From Saccharopolyspora soli (GTDB taxonomy: Bacteria; Actinomycetota; Actinomycetes; Mycobacteriales; Pseudonocardiaceae), in assembly GCF_022678645.1 (NCBI RefSeq), contig NZ_JALBWV010000014.1, positions 62,001 to 126,000 of the forward strand: a DNA stretch of 64,000 nt, read 5' to 3'. Both the position numbers and the translations under genes were made by a program. Below, piece by piece: positions 44,017 to 52,525 of this stretch; positions within the stretch are counted from its first letter, which is position 1, and every line of letters starts with the position of its first letter. Under the pieces are notes generated by a model, which saw nothing but the letters and a program-made list of their open reading frames with translations, ran no database searches and was not told the DNA's origin.

Positions 44017-45242
44017 CAATTCACCCTCTCGCGTTGTCGTTCGATTGCTTCGGCAGGTTCGAGGGCCGCCAGTGCGGCATCCAGGTCCGCGCCTCGGCGC
44101 AGCAGGCGGCGGCAGGTGGCCAGGGCGCGCGGCCAGCCGAACGTCACGGCGGCGGTGAGGCGGCCAGCCGCGGAATACAGCGCGATGGTGCGATTTCCGG
44201 CGCGGCGCAGCTCGACGTGGTCTTCGGGGTCGACCCGGCCGACCAGCTGGATCTTCACGCCGTGCTGATCGGACCAGAAGTACGGCACGTCGGTGTGCGC
44301 GCGACGCGCATCGGGCTCGGCGAGCAGGTTGTGCGCGACCAGGTCGCCGTGCTCGTTGGCGGTGGTCCAGTGCTCGACCCGGCGGCACGAGCCGTCTTCG
44401 GGATTGGTCCACCGCGCGACGTCGCCAACGGCGTAGACGTGCTCCGCGCCGCGCACTGCGCCGTGCTCGTCGCACACCACGCCGTCGTCCACCAACACCG
44501 GGGAACCGGCCAGCCATTCGGTGTTGGGCGTGACGCCGACACCGACCACGACGACGTTGGCCGCCACTTTGGCGCCGCCTTCCAGCACGACCGCGCGCAC
44601 GCTGCCGCGGCCGCGTTCGAACCCCGCCACCCGCACCCCGGTGAGCAGCCCGACCTCGTGCTCTTCGTGCAGCTCAGCGAGCAGTTCGCCGACGACCGGT
44701 CCGACAGCTCGGAAGAACGGGGTGGGCAGTGCCTCGATGATGGTGCTCGGGACGTCGAGGCCGCGTGCGGTGGCGGCGACCTCGCCGCCGACGAAGCCGC
44801 CGCCGACGACCGCCAGCGGGCCGCCGCGCAGCAGGTCGGCGCGCAGCGCCGTCGCGTCGGCGAGGCTGCGCAACACGTGCACGCCGGGGATCGGTTCACC
44901 AGGCAGGGTGCGAGCCCGTGCCCCGGTGGCGATGATCAGCGCCTCGTAGCCGACCTTTTCGCCGTCGTTGAGCCGAACTTCGCGTCGATCGACGTCCAGA
45001 CCGGTCGCGGCGATGCCGCGGCGCAGATCGACTCCGGCGAGGGTTTCAGCGTCCAGCAGCGAAATCTGCTCGGCGTCGAATTCCCCGGCCAGCAGCTGCT
45101 TGGAAAGCGGCGGCTTGTCGTGCGGTAGGTGGGGGTCGGCGGAGATGACCGTGATCTCGCCGTCGAAGCCCCTGGAACGCAGCCCGCGCACTGCGGCGGC
45201 CCCGGCGACGGAGGCGCCGACCACCACGACGCGGCGGATCAT
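44016..45242 (-). CDS. FAD-dependent ferredoxin reductase (second system)
   Basis: This 408-residue reductase has VVVVGASVAGAAAVRGL for FAD, HDKPPLSKQLLAG, and VVGGGFVGGEVAATARG for NADH, matching the first system's enzyme in length and motifs. It overlaps the alpha-subunit start (TGATG) and the ferredoxin stop. It transfers electrons from NADH to the small ferredoxin encoded before it. Confidence 0.92.
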   Translation of the reverse strand: MIRRVVVVGASVAGAAAVRGLRSRGFDGEITVISADPHLPHDKPPLSKQLLAGEFDAEQISLLDAETLAGVDLRRGIAATGLDVDRREVRLNDGEKVGYEALIIATGARARTLPGEPIPGVHVLRSLADATALRADLLRGGPLAVVGGGFVGGEVAATARGLDVPSTIIEALPTPFFRAVGPVVGELLAELHEEHEVGLLTGVRVAGFERGRGSVRAVVLEGGAKVAANVVVVGVGVTPNTEWLAGSPVLVDDGVVCDEHGAVRGAEHVYAVGDVARWTNPEDGSCRRVEHWTTANEHGDLVAHNLLAEPDARRAHTDVPYFWSDQHGVKIQLVGRVDPEDHVELRRAGNRTIALYSAAGRLTAAVTFGWPRALATCRRLLRRGADLDAALAALEPAEAIERQRERVN

Positions 45243-45436
45243 CCTTCGCTGACCCAGATCGCGTTGACCGGACAACTGCGCACGGCGGCGTTGACGGTTT
45301 CGCGTTCGTCGTCTTCGACCGCCTCGCGCAGGACCACCACCAGGCCGTCGTCGTCGAGGTCGAAGTGCTCGCTGTCCAGCGCGACGCAGTTGGCGTAGCC
45401 CTGGCACTTGGTGACATCGGACTGGATGTGCGGCAT
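45239..45436 (-). CDS. [3Fe-4S] ferredoxin (second system)
   Basis: This 65-residue ferredoxin has Cys11, Cys17 (CQGYANC) and Cys55 (CPVNAI), the same positions as in the first system. GAGGGAGCGG precedes the ATG. It is the first gene of this operon, whereas in the first system the ferredoxin follows the oxygenase. The gene order is therefore rearranged between paralogous clusters. Confidence 0.92.
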   Translation of the reverse strand: MPHIQSDVTKCQGYANCVALDSEHFDLDDDGLVVVLREAVEDDERETVNAAVRSCPVNAIWVSEG

Positions 45437-45463
45437 TCCGCTCCCTCGCGCTCGTCCAGTATT

Positions 45464-45478
45464 TTCTTTATTACAGAA
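45464..45478. promoter_or_regulatory. Weak operator-like repeat before the second Rieske operon
   Basis: TTCTTT-ATT-ACAGAA keeps the outer bases of the TTCTGC-N3-GCAGAA family and lies 28 bp before the ferredoxin start in an AT-rich patch. Confidence 0.4.
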
Positions 45479-45547
45479 ATTTTGTCTCCACAACGTACAG
45501 TTTTCGCCTGTCGCTAGGCAAGGGTCCGCGTCGTGAAACGGTGGAAT

Positions 45548-45562
45548 GTCTGCTGTGCAGAA
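45548..45562. promoter_or_regulatory. Operator-like palindrome between divergent genes
   Basis: GTCTGC-TGT-GCAGAA has near-perfect arms of the IclR-type repeat. It is placed between the ferredoxin operon and the divergent hydrolase, and may act on either. Confidence 0.55.
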
Positions 45563-45715
45563 AGTCGGGACGGTGCTCGATCCGCCCATTTGTCCACAGT
45601 GGATCCCGATGTCCGGAACGCGGCAGCACCGCCGGTCGGGCGGTATCGTGCGGCTGTTTGGTCGATGGCTGGTCGGTCGAGCCGGTGGCCAGCCGAATCC
45701 GGAGGGAAACAGATC

Positions 45716-46276
45716 GTGCCCAAGGCAGCCTTGCTGGTCATGGACGTGCAGCGCGGCATCGTCGAGCGATACGCCGACGACGCCGAATACCTGCCCCGGC
45801 TCGGGACGGCGATCGCCGCGGCCCGCGCGGCGGACGTCCCGGTGATCTACGTGCAGGTGGCGTTCCGACCCGGCTACCCGGAAGTCAGCCAACGCAACCG
45901 GGGGTTCTCCGCCATCGCGGGATCCGGGGCCGCCTTCAGCACCGAGGATGCCGCCACCGAGATCCACCCGGCCGTCGCGCCTGCGGCTGGCGAAGTGCTG
46001 GTGACCAAACGACGCGTCTCCGCCTTCTCCGGCAGCGACCTCGACGTGGTGCTGCGGTCCGGCGAGATCGACACCCTGGTGCTGACCGGTATCGCCACCA
46101 GCGGGGTGGTGCTGTCAACCCTGCGCCAGGCCGCCGACCTGGACTACGGGCTGATGGTGCTCTCCGACGGCTGCCTGGACGGCGACCCCGAGGTGCACGG
46201 GGTGCTGGTGGAGAAGGTCTTCCCACGCCAGGCCGAGGTCACCACGATCGCCGAATGGACGACCTCGCTGCCCTAG
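45716..46276 (+). CDS. Isochorismatase-like hydrolase lacking the usual cysteine
   Basis: This 186-residue protein has the isochorismatase fold: ALLVMDVQRGIVERY with the catalytic-type Asp, VTKRRVSAFSGSDL with the Lys, and VLTGIATSGVVLSTLRQA. Cysteine hydrolases carry a Cys in that last motif; here it reads SGVVLS. The protein may follow a phenazine-PhzD-like, cysteine-free mechanism or may not be a hydrolase. The GTG follows GGAGGGAAACAG. It is divergent from the second Rieske operon and may share its regulator. Confidence 0.83.
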   Translation: MPKAALLVMDVQRGIVERYADDAEYLPRLGTAIAAARAADVPVIYVQVAFRPGYPEVSQRNRGFSAIAGSGAAFSTEDAATEIHPAVAPAAGEVLVTKRRVSAFSGSDLDVVLRSGEIDTLVLTGIATSGVVLSTLRQAADLDYGLMVLSDGCLDGDPEVHGVLVEKVFPRQAEVTTIAEWTTSLP

Positions 46277-46351
46277 CGGCGGACCTGGGCGTGGCAATGG
46301 GAATCTCAAGCCTGGCGGGATCGCCTGCCGCGGACCGCGGGTCTCGTCGGC

Positions 46352-47440
46352 TCAACCGGCGGTGGTGGCGGTCCCGGCGCTGATCAACGATCCCATCGTC
46401 GGGCCGGAGAAGTAGTACGGGTAGACCGGCTCCGGACGGCTGACCTCCTGCAGGCGCTCCGCCAACTCCTCCGGGATCTCGAAGTCGAGGGCCCGCAGGT
46501 TGTCTTCGAGTTGCGCCGAGCGTGTCACGCTGATCAGCGTTGAGACGACGCCGGGGCGCCGGGCGATCCAGTTGAGCGCCACCTGCGCCGGGGTGCGGCC
46601 GAGTTCACGCGCGCATTCGCGGAGTACCGCCACGATGGCGAAGTTCCGCTCGGTGAGCAGCTTGGACACCGCCGGGTTGCCGGTGGCGTTCAGGGCGTCG
46701 AGGGTGCCGTCGGCCATCATCCGGCTCAGGCGCCCCTCGCCTTGAACCTCGCCCTGCCTCCCCTGGGTGTACTTCCCGGCCAGCAGGCCGTTCGCCAGCG
46801 GGGACCACGGGACGATGCCGATGCCGAGGTCGCGAGCGGCGGGGACGTGCTCGCGTTCGATGGCACGTTCGGCGAGGGAGTACTCCATTTGCAGCGCGGC
46901 GACCGGTTCCCAATGGCAGGAGCGGGCGATCATCTGGGCTTTGGCGGCGTACCAGGCAGGGACGTTGCTCAGCCCGATGGCGCGGACCTTGCCGTTGCGG
47001 ATCAGCGCGTCGAGCGTCGACATGACCTCTTCGACCGGTGTCATCGCGTCCCACATGTGCAGCCAGTACAGATCTACGTAGTCGGTCCGCAAGCGCCGCA
47101 GCGACGTGTCGAGCGAGGCCACGATGTTCTTGCGGCCGTTGCCCCCGGAGTTCGGGTCACCGGGTCGGGTCGCGACGGCGAACTTGGTCGCTACCACGAG
47201 GCGGTCCCGCAGCCCGGTCTCCTTCATGAATGTGCCCAGCAGTTCCTCGCTGCGGCCACCGGCGTAGTTGATCGAGGTGTCGACGAAGTTGCCGCCCGCT
47301 GCCACGTAGTGGCGGAAGATAGAGCGGGCGGTGTCCTCGTCGGCGTGCCAGCCTTCCCCGCCGAACGTCAACGCGCCGAGCGCGATCGGCGAGACCCGCA
47401 AACCCGTGCGCCCGAGCAGGCGGTATTGCTGCGTCGTCAT
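46352..47440 (-). CDS. Aldo/keto reductase
   Basis: This 362-residue AKR of the voltage-channel-beta/YghZ-like branch has all four catalytic positions: Asp and Tyr in FVDTSINYAGGRSEE, Lys in VVATKFAV, His in YWLHMWD. The NADPH pocket SNVPAW and PLANGLLAGKY are present. It is divergent from a MerR regulator; a MerR-type promoter with 19-bp spacing faces it, so it is probably induced by the MerR ligand. The substrate is unknown. Confidence 0.9.
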   Translation of the reverse strand: MTTQQYRLLGRTGLRVSPIALGALTFGGEGWHADEDTARSIFRHYVAAGGNFVDTSINYAGGRSEELLGTFMKETGLRDRLVVATKFAVATRPGDPNSGGNGRKNIVASLDTSLRRLRTDYVDLYWLHMWDAMTPVEEVMSTLDALIRNGKVRAIGLSNVPAWYAAKAQMIARSCHWEPVAALQMEYSLAERAIEREHVPAARDLGIGIVPWSPLANGLLAGKYTQGRQGEVQGEGRLSRMMADGTLDALNATGNPAVSKLLTERNFAIVAVLRECARELGRTPAQVALNWIARRPGVVSTLISVTRSAQLEDNLRALDFEIPEELAERLQEVSRPEPVYPYYFSGPTMGSLISAGTATTAG

Positions 47441-47481
47441 GGTGACTCCCGTCGAAGTAGTCGATGCCGGTCACCATGCGG

Positions 47482-47499
47482 CCTGGAGTGTGCTCCAGG
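47482..47499 (-). promoter_or_regulatory. MerR operator facing the aldo/keto reductase
   Basis: CCTGGAGTGTGCTCCAGG is a palindrome with one central mismatch. On the minus strand TTGACC and CATGGT flank it with MerR-like 19-bp spacing. Confidence 0.6.
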
Positions 47500-47511
47500 T
47501 CAACTCCGGCC

Positions 47512-47542
47512 TTGACCTGGAGCACGCTCCAGGTGCGATGCT
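47512..47542 (+). promoter_or_regulatory. MerR-type promoter of the regulator gene
   Basis: TTGACC (47512-47517) and GATGCT (47537-47542) are spaced by 19 bp, with the palindrome ACCTGGAGC-AC-GCTCCAGGT (47515-47534) between and overlapping. This is the classic MerR layout. It implies a start site near the ATG at 47550. Confidence 0.65.
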
Positions 47543-47549
47543 CGACGGC

Positions 47550-47939
47550 ATGGACTTCTACTCGCCCGGTGAGGTCGCCGAACGGACGGGTTTCAGCCTG
47601 GACACCCTCCGGTACTACGAGCGGATCGGCCTGCTGCACGAGATCGACCGGACCGCGGGCGGACAGCGCCGTTTCACCGAGTACGACGTGCTGTGGTTGC
47701 TGATGCTGCGCTGCCTGCGCGAGTCCGGCATGCCGATCGCGCAGATGCGCCGCTTCAGCGAACTGGCCCGAGGCAGTGACGAGACCGTGGCCGAACGCCT
47801 CGCACTGCTCGAAGCGCACGACCGGAAGATCGAGGAGCAGATCGCCGGGCTGCGTGCGCACCAGGAGCAGATCCGGCAGAAGATCCGCATCTACCGGGCG
47901 AAGCGGTGGCATCCCGAGTCGATTGGCACGGAGTCGTAG
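47550..47939 (+). CDS. MerR-family transcriptional regulator
   Basis: This 129-residue regulator has the MerR winged helix (YSPGEVAERTGFSLDTLRYYERIGLL) and a C-terminal dimerisation helix (residues 80-118) without the metal-binding cysteines of metal sensors. The promoter's -10 box covers an ATG at 47538, so the leaderless ATG at 47550 is chosen. It resembles regulators of aldo/keto reductase genes that respond to small organic molecules. It should activate the divergent reductase by twisting the 19-bp-spaced promoter. Confidence 0.88.
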   Translation: MDFYSPGEVAERTGFSLDTLRYYERIGLLHEIDRTAGGQRRFTEYDVLWLLMLRCLRESGMPIAQMRRFSELARGSDETVAERLALLEAHDRKIEEQIAGLRAHQEQIRQKIRIYRAKRWHPESIGTES

Positions 47940-47981
47940 GAGCGACGTCGCCCAGGACCGAAGGTGCCGTGGAGGGACGAA

Positions 47982-48015
47982 AGGACCGCCGATTTCGCGC
48001 GAAATCGGCGGTCCT
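47982..48015. terminator. Perfect 34-bp palindrome between convergent genes
   Basis: AGGACCGCCGATTTCGC and GCGAAATCGGCGGTCCT form a perfect 17-bp stem without a separate loop. It lies between the MerR gene and the convergent beta-propeller gene and can terminate both. Confidence 0.75.
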
Positions 48016-48055
48016 CGTGCGGGGTTGGTGGCCTGGTCGGGGCTCGTTGTTGGGC

Positions 48056-49108
48056 CTAGCTGCTGATCGGGATGCTGCGGTAGGCCGCTGGTGCTTCCCA
48101 TTGCTCGGCCGCTTCGCTCCGGCCCCACTTCTCCAGGTCGAGCAGGCCCAGGCCGCGGCCGAAGCCGGACATGTCGCCTCGGGTGTTGACCATGAACGCC
48201 AGCCAGCGGCCGTCCGGGCTGACGTTGGAGTTGCTGCACCGCCACGGCGGGTGATCGATCGCCCTGGTCATCCGCACCCGCCGACCGCTGCCGTCGAGCT
48301 TGAGCTTCCACAGGTCGATCGGCGGCCAGTAGTTCTCGAAGTCGCAGGAGGACTCCAGGCAGATGTGCTCGCCGTCGGGGAAGATGCCTTCCGGCTCGTT
48401 GTGCGTGAGGTGCTCGTCGATGTACGTCCGGACCACGCCGGTGTCCACCTCGACGCCCTTCACCACCGTCTTCCAGTCCAGCGTGTTGCGCCGGGGGAAG
48501 CGGTTGACGTATTCGGCGAAGATGACCTCGGTGTCGTTGTGCCGGAAGTCCTGCGGCTCTGGGCAACGTCCGTTGCGGGTCGTGTAAACGACCTTGCGGT
48601 CCACCAGTTCCGGCTGGTCGCCGGAGTAGTCGAGGTCCGCGACGCGGATCTCGAAGTCCTCCGGCGCGCCGGTGCTCGGGTCGATCCGGCCGTACACCGA
48701 GTACGTCACGGTCGGCGTCCGCGTGGAAACCCCGCAGCCCTCGAAGATCGTGGGGCCCAGCGGCCTAGGTGGCTCGGCGGCGTCGCGGTCCATGAACCAC
48801 AGCTCCGAGGAGCCGAACCGGCTGCGCTCCCGGTCCTCGAAGTGCCTCGGCCCGATGAGCAGGTAGTCGCCGTTGGGCAGGAACAGCACCCGCAGGAAGC
48901 TGTGGTGCGCGCCGTTGTCCTTGGTGAGGTTGCGAACTTGGCGCGAGGCCAGGTCCAGTTCGCAGACATCGCCGAAGTTCTTGTCGATGAACGCGATCCG
49001 GCGGCCATCCGGCGACCAGTACGGACGTTCGCCGTAGTCGAGCAGCTTTTCGTGGAATTCCGGTGGCTCGTCCAAGAAGCCGCGCTGGTCAGCGCTCGGC
49101 TTGGTCAT
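48056..49108 (-). CDS. PD40/TolB-like beta-propeller protein
   Basis: This 350-residue protein has several PD40-type blades: RPYWSPDGRRIAFID, VLFLPNGDYLLIG, and SNVSPDGRWLAFMVN. No signal peptide is seen, so it is cytoplasmic unless exported by Tat. The blade style resembles oligogalacturonate-lyase-like propellers, but lyase residues cannot be assigned. GAAGGGGAGAAG supports the ATG at 49108. It follows a TctC gene on the same strand, separated by a hairpin. Confidence 0.78.
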   Translation of the reverse strand: MTKPSADQRGFLDEPPEFHEKLLDYGERPYWSPDGRRIAFIDKNFGDVCELDLASRQVRNLTKDNGAHHSFLRVLFLPNGDYLLIGPRHFEDRERSRFGSSELWFMDRDAAEPPRPLGPTIFEGCGVSTRTPTVTYSVYGRIDPSTGAPEDFEIRVADLDYSGDQPELVDRKVVYTTRNGRCPEPQDFRHNDTEVIFAEYVNRFPRRNTLDWKTVVKGVEVDTGVVRTYIDEHLTHNEPEGIFPDGEHICLESSCDFENYWPPIDLWKLKLDGSGRRVRMTRAIDHPPWRCSNSNVSPDGRWLAFMVNTRGDMSGFGRGLGLLDLEKWGRSEAAEQWEAPAAYRSIPISS

Positions 49109-49139
49109 CTTCTCCCCTTCGATGAGCGGGTGGTTGCGG

Positions 49140-49185
49140 GTCGTTAGTGCCCAACCGGGCTCCAGCCGGGTTGCGCACTCACGAC
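49140..49185. terminator. GTGAGTG-family stem-loop
   Basis: GTCGTTAGTGC and GCACTCACGAC pair with one mismatch, and an inner CAACCGG/CCGGGTTG stem extends the hairpin. It sits after the TctC gene at 49195. The outer arm recurs at 58915 and 59092. Confidence 0.65.
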
Positions 49186-49194
49186 CGTCGGTGC

Positions 49195-50166
49195 TCAGCC
49201 GATCGTCTTGATGACTTCGCGGAGGTTGTTCTCCTGCTGGGCCCACAGCGCCGAAAGCTGTTGGCCGTCCAGGAATTTCACCTGCATGCCGACCTTCGCG
49301 TTCGCCTCCTGGTACTTCGGGTCGGCGCTGACCTCGCGCATCGCGTTCTCCAGGCTCGCCCGCGCCTGCTCCGGAGCGTCAGCGGCCATCGTGACGCAGA
49401 AGTACGAGTCGGAGAGCAGGTCGACACCCTGCTCCTTGGCGGTGGGCACGTCCGGGAGGTACGGGCTGCGCTGGTCGGCCAGCGCAGCCAGGATCCGGAA
49501 CTGCCCCGCCTTGTACTGCGCCTGGAGTCCGGTTAGGCCGCCGCTGAAGAAGTCCACCTGCTTGCCGAGCAACGCGGTCACCTTCTCCGACGCGCCGTCC
49601 ACCACAACGGTGTTGAAGTTCGCCGAAGCCGCGCGCGCGAAGTTCGCGTACGCCACGGTGTCGTCGCTGAGCGCGCCGTCCGCGGCGGCGTTGACCTTGC
49701 CTGGCCGGGCGTGGATGTCGTTGAGCAGGTCGGAAAGCGTTCGGTACGGCGAATCGGCGTGCACCGCGATGACGTTCGGGGTGTATCCGGTGCAGCCGAC
49801 CAACGAGAAGTCCTGCCGCGAGTAGTTCGCCTGCGCGTTCGGGTAGAGGTACTTCAGCGCGGTGGGCAGGTTGACGTTCGCGATCACGTTGGTGTCCTTC
49901 TTGGCCAGCAGCTCGTTGATGGCGAGCTGTCCGCCGGAGCCGGGCTTGTTCACCACCTGGAACTTGGCGCCGGATTTCTGCGACAGCTCGTCGGCGAGGA
50001 TCCGCGCCCAGGTGTCGGTCGTGCCGCCCGCGGACAGCCCGAGCAGCAGCTGAACGGTGTCGCCCTGCTTCGGGTAACCGCCCTGGTCGGAGTTGCTGAG
50101 CGTGCCGCAGGCGCTCAGGCACAGCAGTGCTGCGCTCAGCGCGGCGGCCAACGGGGTTCGCTTCAT
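49195..50166 (-). CDS. TctC-type binding lipoprotein (second Tct system)
   Basis: This 323-residue Bug-family protein has a signal peptide ending in LCLSAC (Cys20 lipid anchor). It has LLLGLSAGGTTDTWARILADEL and NKPGSGGQLAINEL as the ligand loops. It overlaps the TctA stop by four bases. A second, independent Tct system within 15 kb of the first suggests broad carboxylate use. Confidence 0.9.
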   Translation of the reverse strand: MKRTPLAAALSAALLCLSACGTLSNSDQGGYPKQGDTVQLLLGLSAGGTTDTWARILADELSQKSGAKFQVVNKPGSGGQLAINELLAKKDTNVIANVNLPTALKYLYPNAQANYSRQDFSLVGCTGYTPNVIAVHADSPYRTLSDLLNDIHARPGKVNAAADGALSDDTVAYANFARAASANFNTVVVDGASEKVTALLGKQVDFFSGGLTGLQAQYKAGQFRILAALADQRSPYLPDVPTAKEQGVDLLSDSYFCVTMAADAPEQARASLENAMREVSADPKYQEANAKVGMQVKFLDGQQLSALWAQQENNLREVIKTIG

Positions 50167-51701
50167 CGCGTCTCCAGTTCTTCGGGGGACTGCTCCCGGT
50201 GTCCGACGACGTCGGCGGTGCGCCGACGCGCCAGACCTCGGGCGGTCTTGACCGCCTTGACCACGATGGTCAGCACGATCAACAGGTAGGCCGTCACGGC
50301 GACCGGGCTGGTGAAGAATCCGGCGAAACTGCCCTGGTGGATGGAAAGGGCCCGGCGGAAGTTCTCCTCCAGCATCGGACCGAGCACCAACGTCAGCGCC
50401 GCTGGCGCCAGCGGGACGTCCAAGCGGCGCAGCACGAGTCCGACCAGTCCCGCGATCCACATCACCGCGATGTCGAAGACGCGGTTGTTGATGGTGTAGG
50501 CGCCGACGGTCATGAAGCCGAGGGTGAGCGCGTAGAGCACCATCGGCGGGACCCGCAGCACCGCCACCCACATCCGGACCATCGGCAGCGCCATGATCAG
50601 CAGGATGACGTTGGACACCGCCAAGCTGGCGATGAAACCCCAGGCGACCTCGGGTTGCTGGGCGAACAGCAGCGGTCCGGGCTGCAGGCCGTTGATGGTG
50701 AAGGCGCCGAGCAGGATCGCCATCGTCGCGGACGACGGGATGCCCAGCGTCAGCAGCGGGATGAAGTTCGAGATGGCCAGCGCGTTGTTGGCGGTCTCCG
50801 GACCGGCGACGCCCTGGATGGCGCCCCTGCCGAAGCGGTGCGGAGTTTTCGACACTCGCTTCTCGACGGCGTAGGACGCGAACGAGCAGGCGGCCGCGGG
50901 GGAGCCCGGCACCAGGCCGAAGAAGAACCCGATCCCGGTGCCACGGGCGATGGCGCCGAGGCTGTCCCGGAAGTCCTGCCAGCTCAGCCGAACCGAGCCG
51001 ATCTTGCCGGAGAAGTCGACCGTGGTGCGGCTGCCGATGTGTTCGAGGATTTCGGCGAGTCCGAACAGGCCCATGATCACCGCGACGAACTCCACCCCGT
51101 CGCGCAGTTCGATGATGCCCATCGTGAAGCGCGGCGCACCGGTGACCAGGTCGAGCCCGATGGCGCCCACGAACAGCCCCAGCAGCGCCGACACCAGGCC
51201 CTTGACCACCGACCTGCCCGCCAGCCCGATGACCAGGCCGAGCGCCAGCAGGCTGAGCGCGAAGAGTTCGGGCGGGCCCAGCGCCAGCGCCAGGTCGGCG
51301 AGCTGGCTGGCGAAGACCATGCCGACCAGCGCGACCATGCCGCCGATGAACGACCCGATCGCGGCGATCGACAGCGCTTTGCCCGCCTGGCCGCGTCTGG
51401 TCATCTCGTAGCCGTCCAGGCAGGTCGCCACGGAGGCGACCTCGCCGGGCACCCGCAGCAGCACGGAAGTGATCGTGCCGCCGTACATGGAGCCGTAGTA
51501 GATGGCCGAGATCATCACGATCGAGGCGGTGGGACCGACGACGAAGGCCAGCGGCAGCAGCAGCGTGGTGGCCGCGGACGGGCCGAAACCCGGCAGCACG
51601 CCGGTGATCATGCCCAGTGCGCAGCCGAGCACCGCGTAGCTGAGGTTCTGCGGGGTCAGGACGTGGGAGAAACCCAACGCCAGATCGCTGATGATGTCCA
51701 T
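50163..51701 (-). CDS. TctA-type membrane subunit (second Tct system)
   Basis: This 512-residue permease has TctA motifs GVLPGFGPSAATTLLLPLAF, GTITSVLLRVPGE and GLVPGSPAAACSF. It has about 12 membrane segments. The ATG is at 51699-51701, 5 bp after the TctB stop. Order in this operon is B-A-C, unlike the A-B-C order at 37911. Confidence 0.92.
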   Translation of the reverse strand: MDIISDLALGFSHVLTPQNLSYAVLGCALGMITGVLPGFGPSAATTLLLPLAFVVGPTASIVMISAIYYGSMYGGTITSVLLRVPGEVASVATCLDGYEMTRRGQAGKALSIAAIGSFIGGMVALVGMVFASQLADLALALGPPELFALSLLALGLVIGLAGRSVVKGLVSALLGLFVGAIGLDLVTGAPRFTMGIIELRDGVEFVAVIMGLFGLAEILEHIGSRTTVDFSGKIGSVRLSWQDFRDSLGAIARGTGIGFFFGLVPGSPAAACSFASYAVEKRVSKTPHRFGRGAIQGVAGPETANNALAISNFIPLLTLGIPSSATMAILLGAFTINGLQPGPLLFAQQPEVAWGFIASLAVSNVILLIMALPMVRMWVAVLRVPPMVLYALTLGFMTVGAYTINNRVFDIAVMWIAGLVGLVLRRLDVPLAPAALTLVLGPMLEENFRRALSIHQGSFAGFFTSPVAVTAYLLIVLTIVVKAVKTARGLARRRTADVVGHREQSPEELETR

Positions 51702-51706
51702 CGGCC

Positions 51707-52246
51707 TCACAGCCCCAGCAACTGGATGATGTTCAGCGGGTCCGGCAGCACGATGCCGAGCGCGTTCGCGCCGTAGGCGGTGCCGAGCACGCCGACCGCG
51801 GTCGCGGGCAACGCGATCCAGATCCGACTGCGGGCGATGAAGATCAGCAGCCCGGCGACGTAGACCGTCAACGAGATCAGGTAGCCGACCGTTTCCAACA
51901 GCAGCAGCGGGACCAGGGTCCAGGCGACGACGAACGCGATGCGCCGGAACCCGGCGGAGTCGATGGGCGGCTGCTCGTCGATCGGTGCGTCCGCATCTTC
52001 GGGGTCGTCCGCGGGCGTCGCATTCTCTTGCTGGGCTTGGCTTTCCGCTCCGGTGATCAGCCAGGTCAGCGAGACGAGCAGCAGCCCACCGGAGATGATC
52101 GCCGGATACATGCCCGGTCCCGGCCGGTTCCCGTCGAAGAATCCATAACCGAGCGAAACGGTCAGCAGCAGCACCGACAGTGCGAGCAGCACGCCTGCCG
52201 CGATCCGTTCGGCGATGGGGCGTTTTCCGCGTACGGCGACCGGCAT
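51707..52246 (-). CDS. TctB-type small membrane subunit (second Tct system)
   Basis: This 179-residue protein has four membrane segments with an acidic loop (PADDPEDADAPIDEQ) in the middle, and GPGMYPAIISGGLLLVSL as the TctB motif. AGGAG precedes the ATG at 52246. It is first in the operon and divergent from an IclR regulator, which probably controls it. Confidence 0.88.
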   Translation of the reverse strand: MPVAVRGKRPIAERIAAGVLLALSVLLLTVSLGYGFFDGNRPGPGMYPAIISGGLLLVSLTWLITGAESQAQQENATPADDPEDADAPIDEQPPIDSAGFRRIAFVVAWTLVPLLLLETVGYLISLTVYVAGLLIFIARSRIWIALPATAVGVLGTAYGANALGIVLPDPLNIIQLLGL

Positions 52247-52525
52247 CACGGCTCCTGTGGACGGAAGAACGCGCGGTGGTCCGCACGAAGATTCCTAAAT
52301 GGACGTCCGAGATTCGTCCGGGCAACCGAGAAGTCCGGGCTATGCGGGGGAATTGGACAGATCAAGGCTGCTCGCATCTCCTCTCCGTTGAGAGACGCAT
52401 GGCGTTCACACGGACGGACCCAGGTCATCGGCTCGGTGTCGCCATTGGTGGGAGCCAGGCGGTGGCTCGGCAAACGCTAAGCCATGACTCTCAATATGAA
52501 CAACACATTCTTGTAGAGTGAGAGG

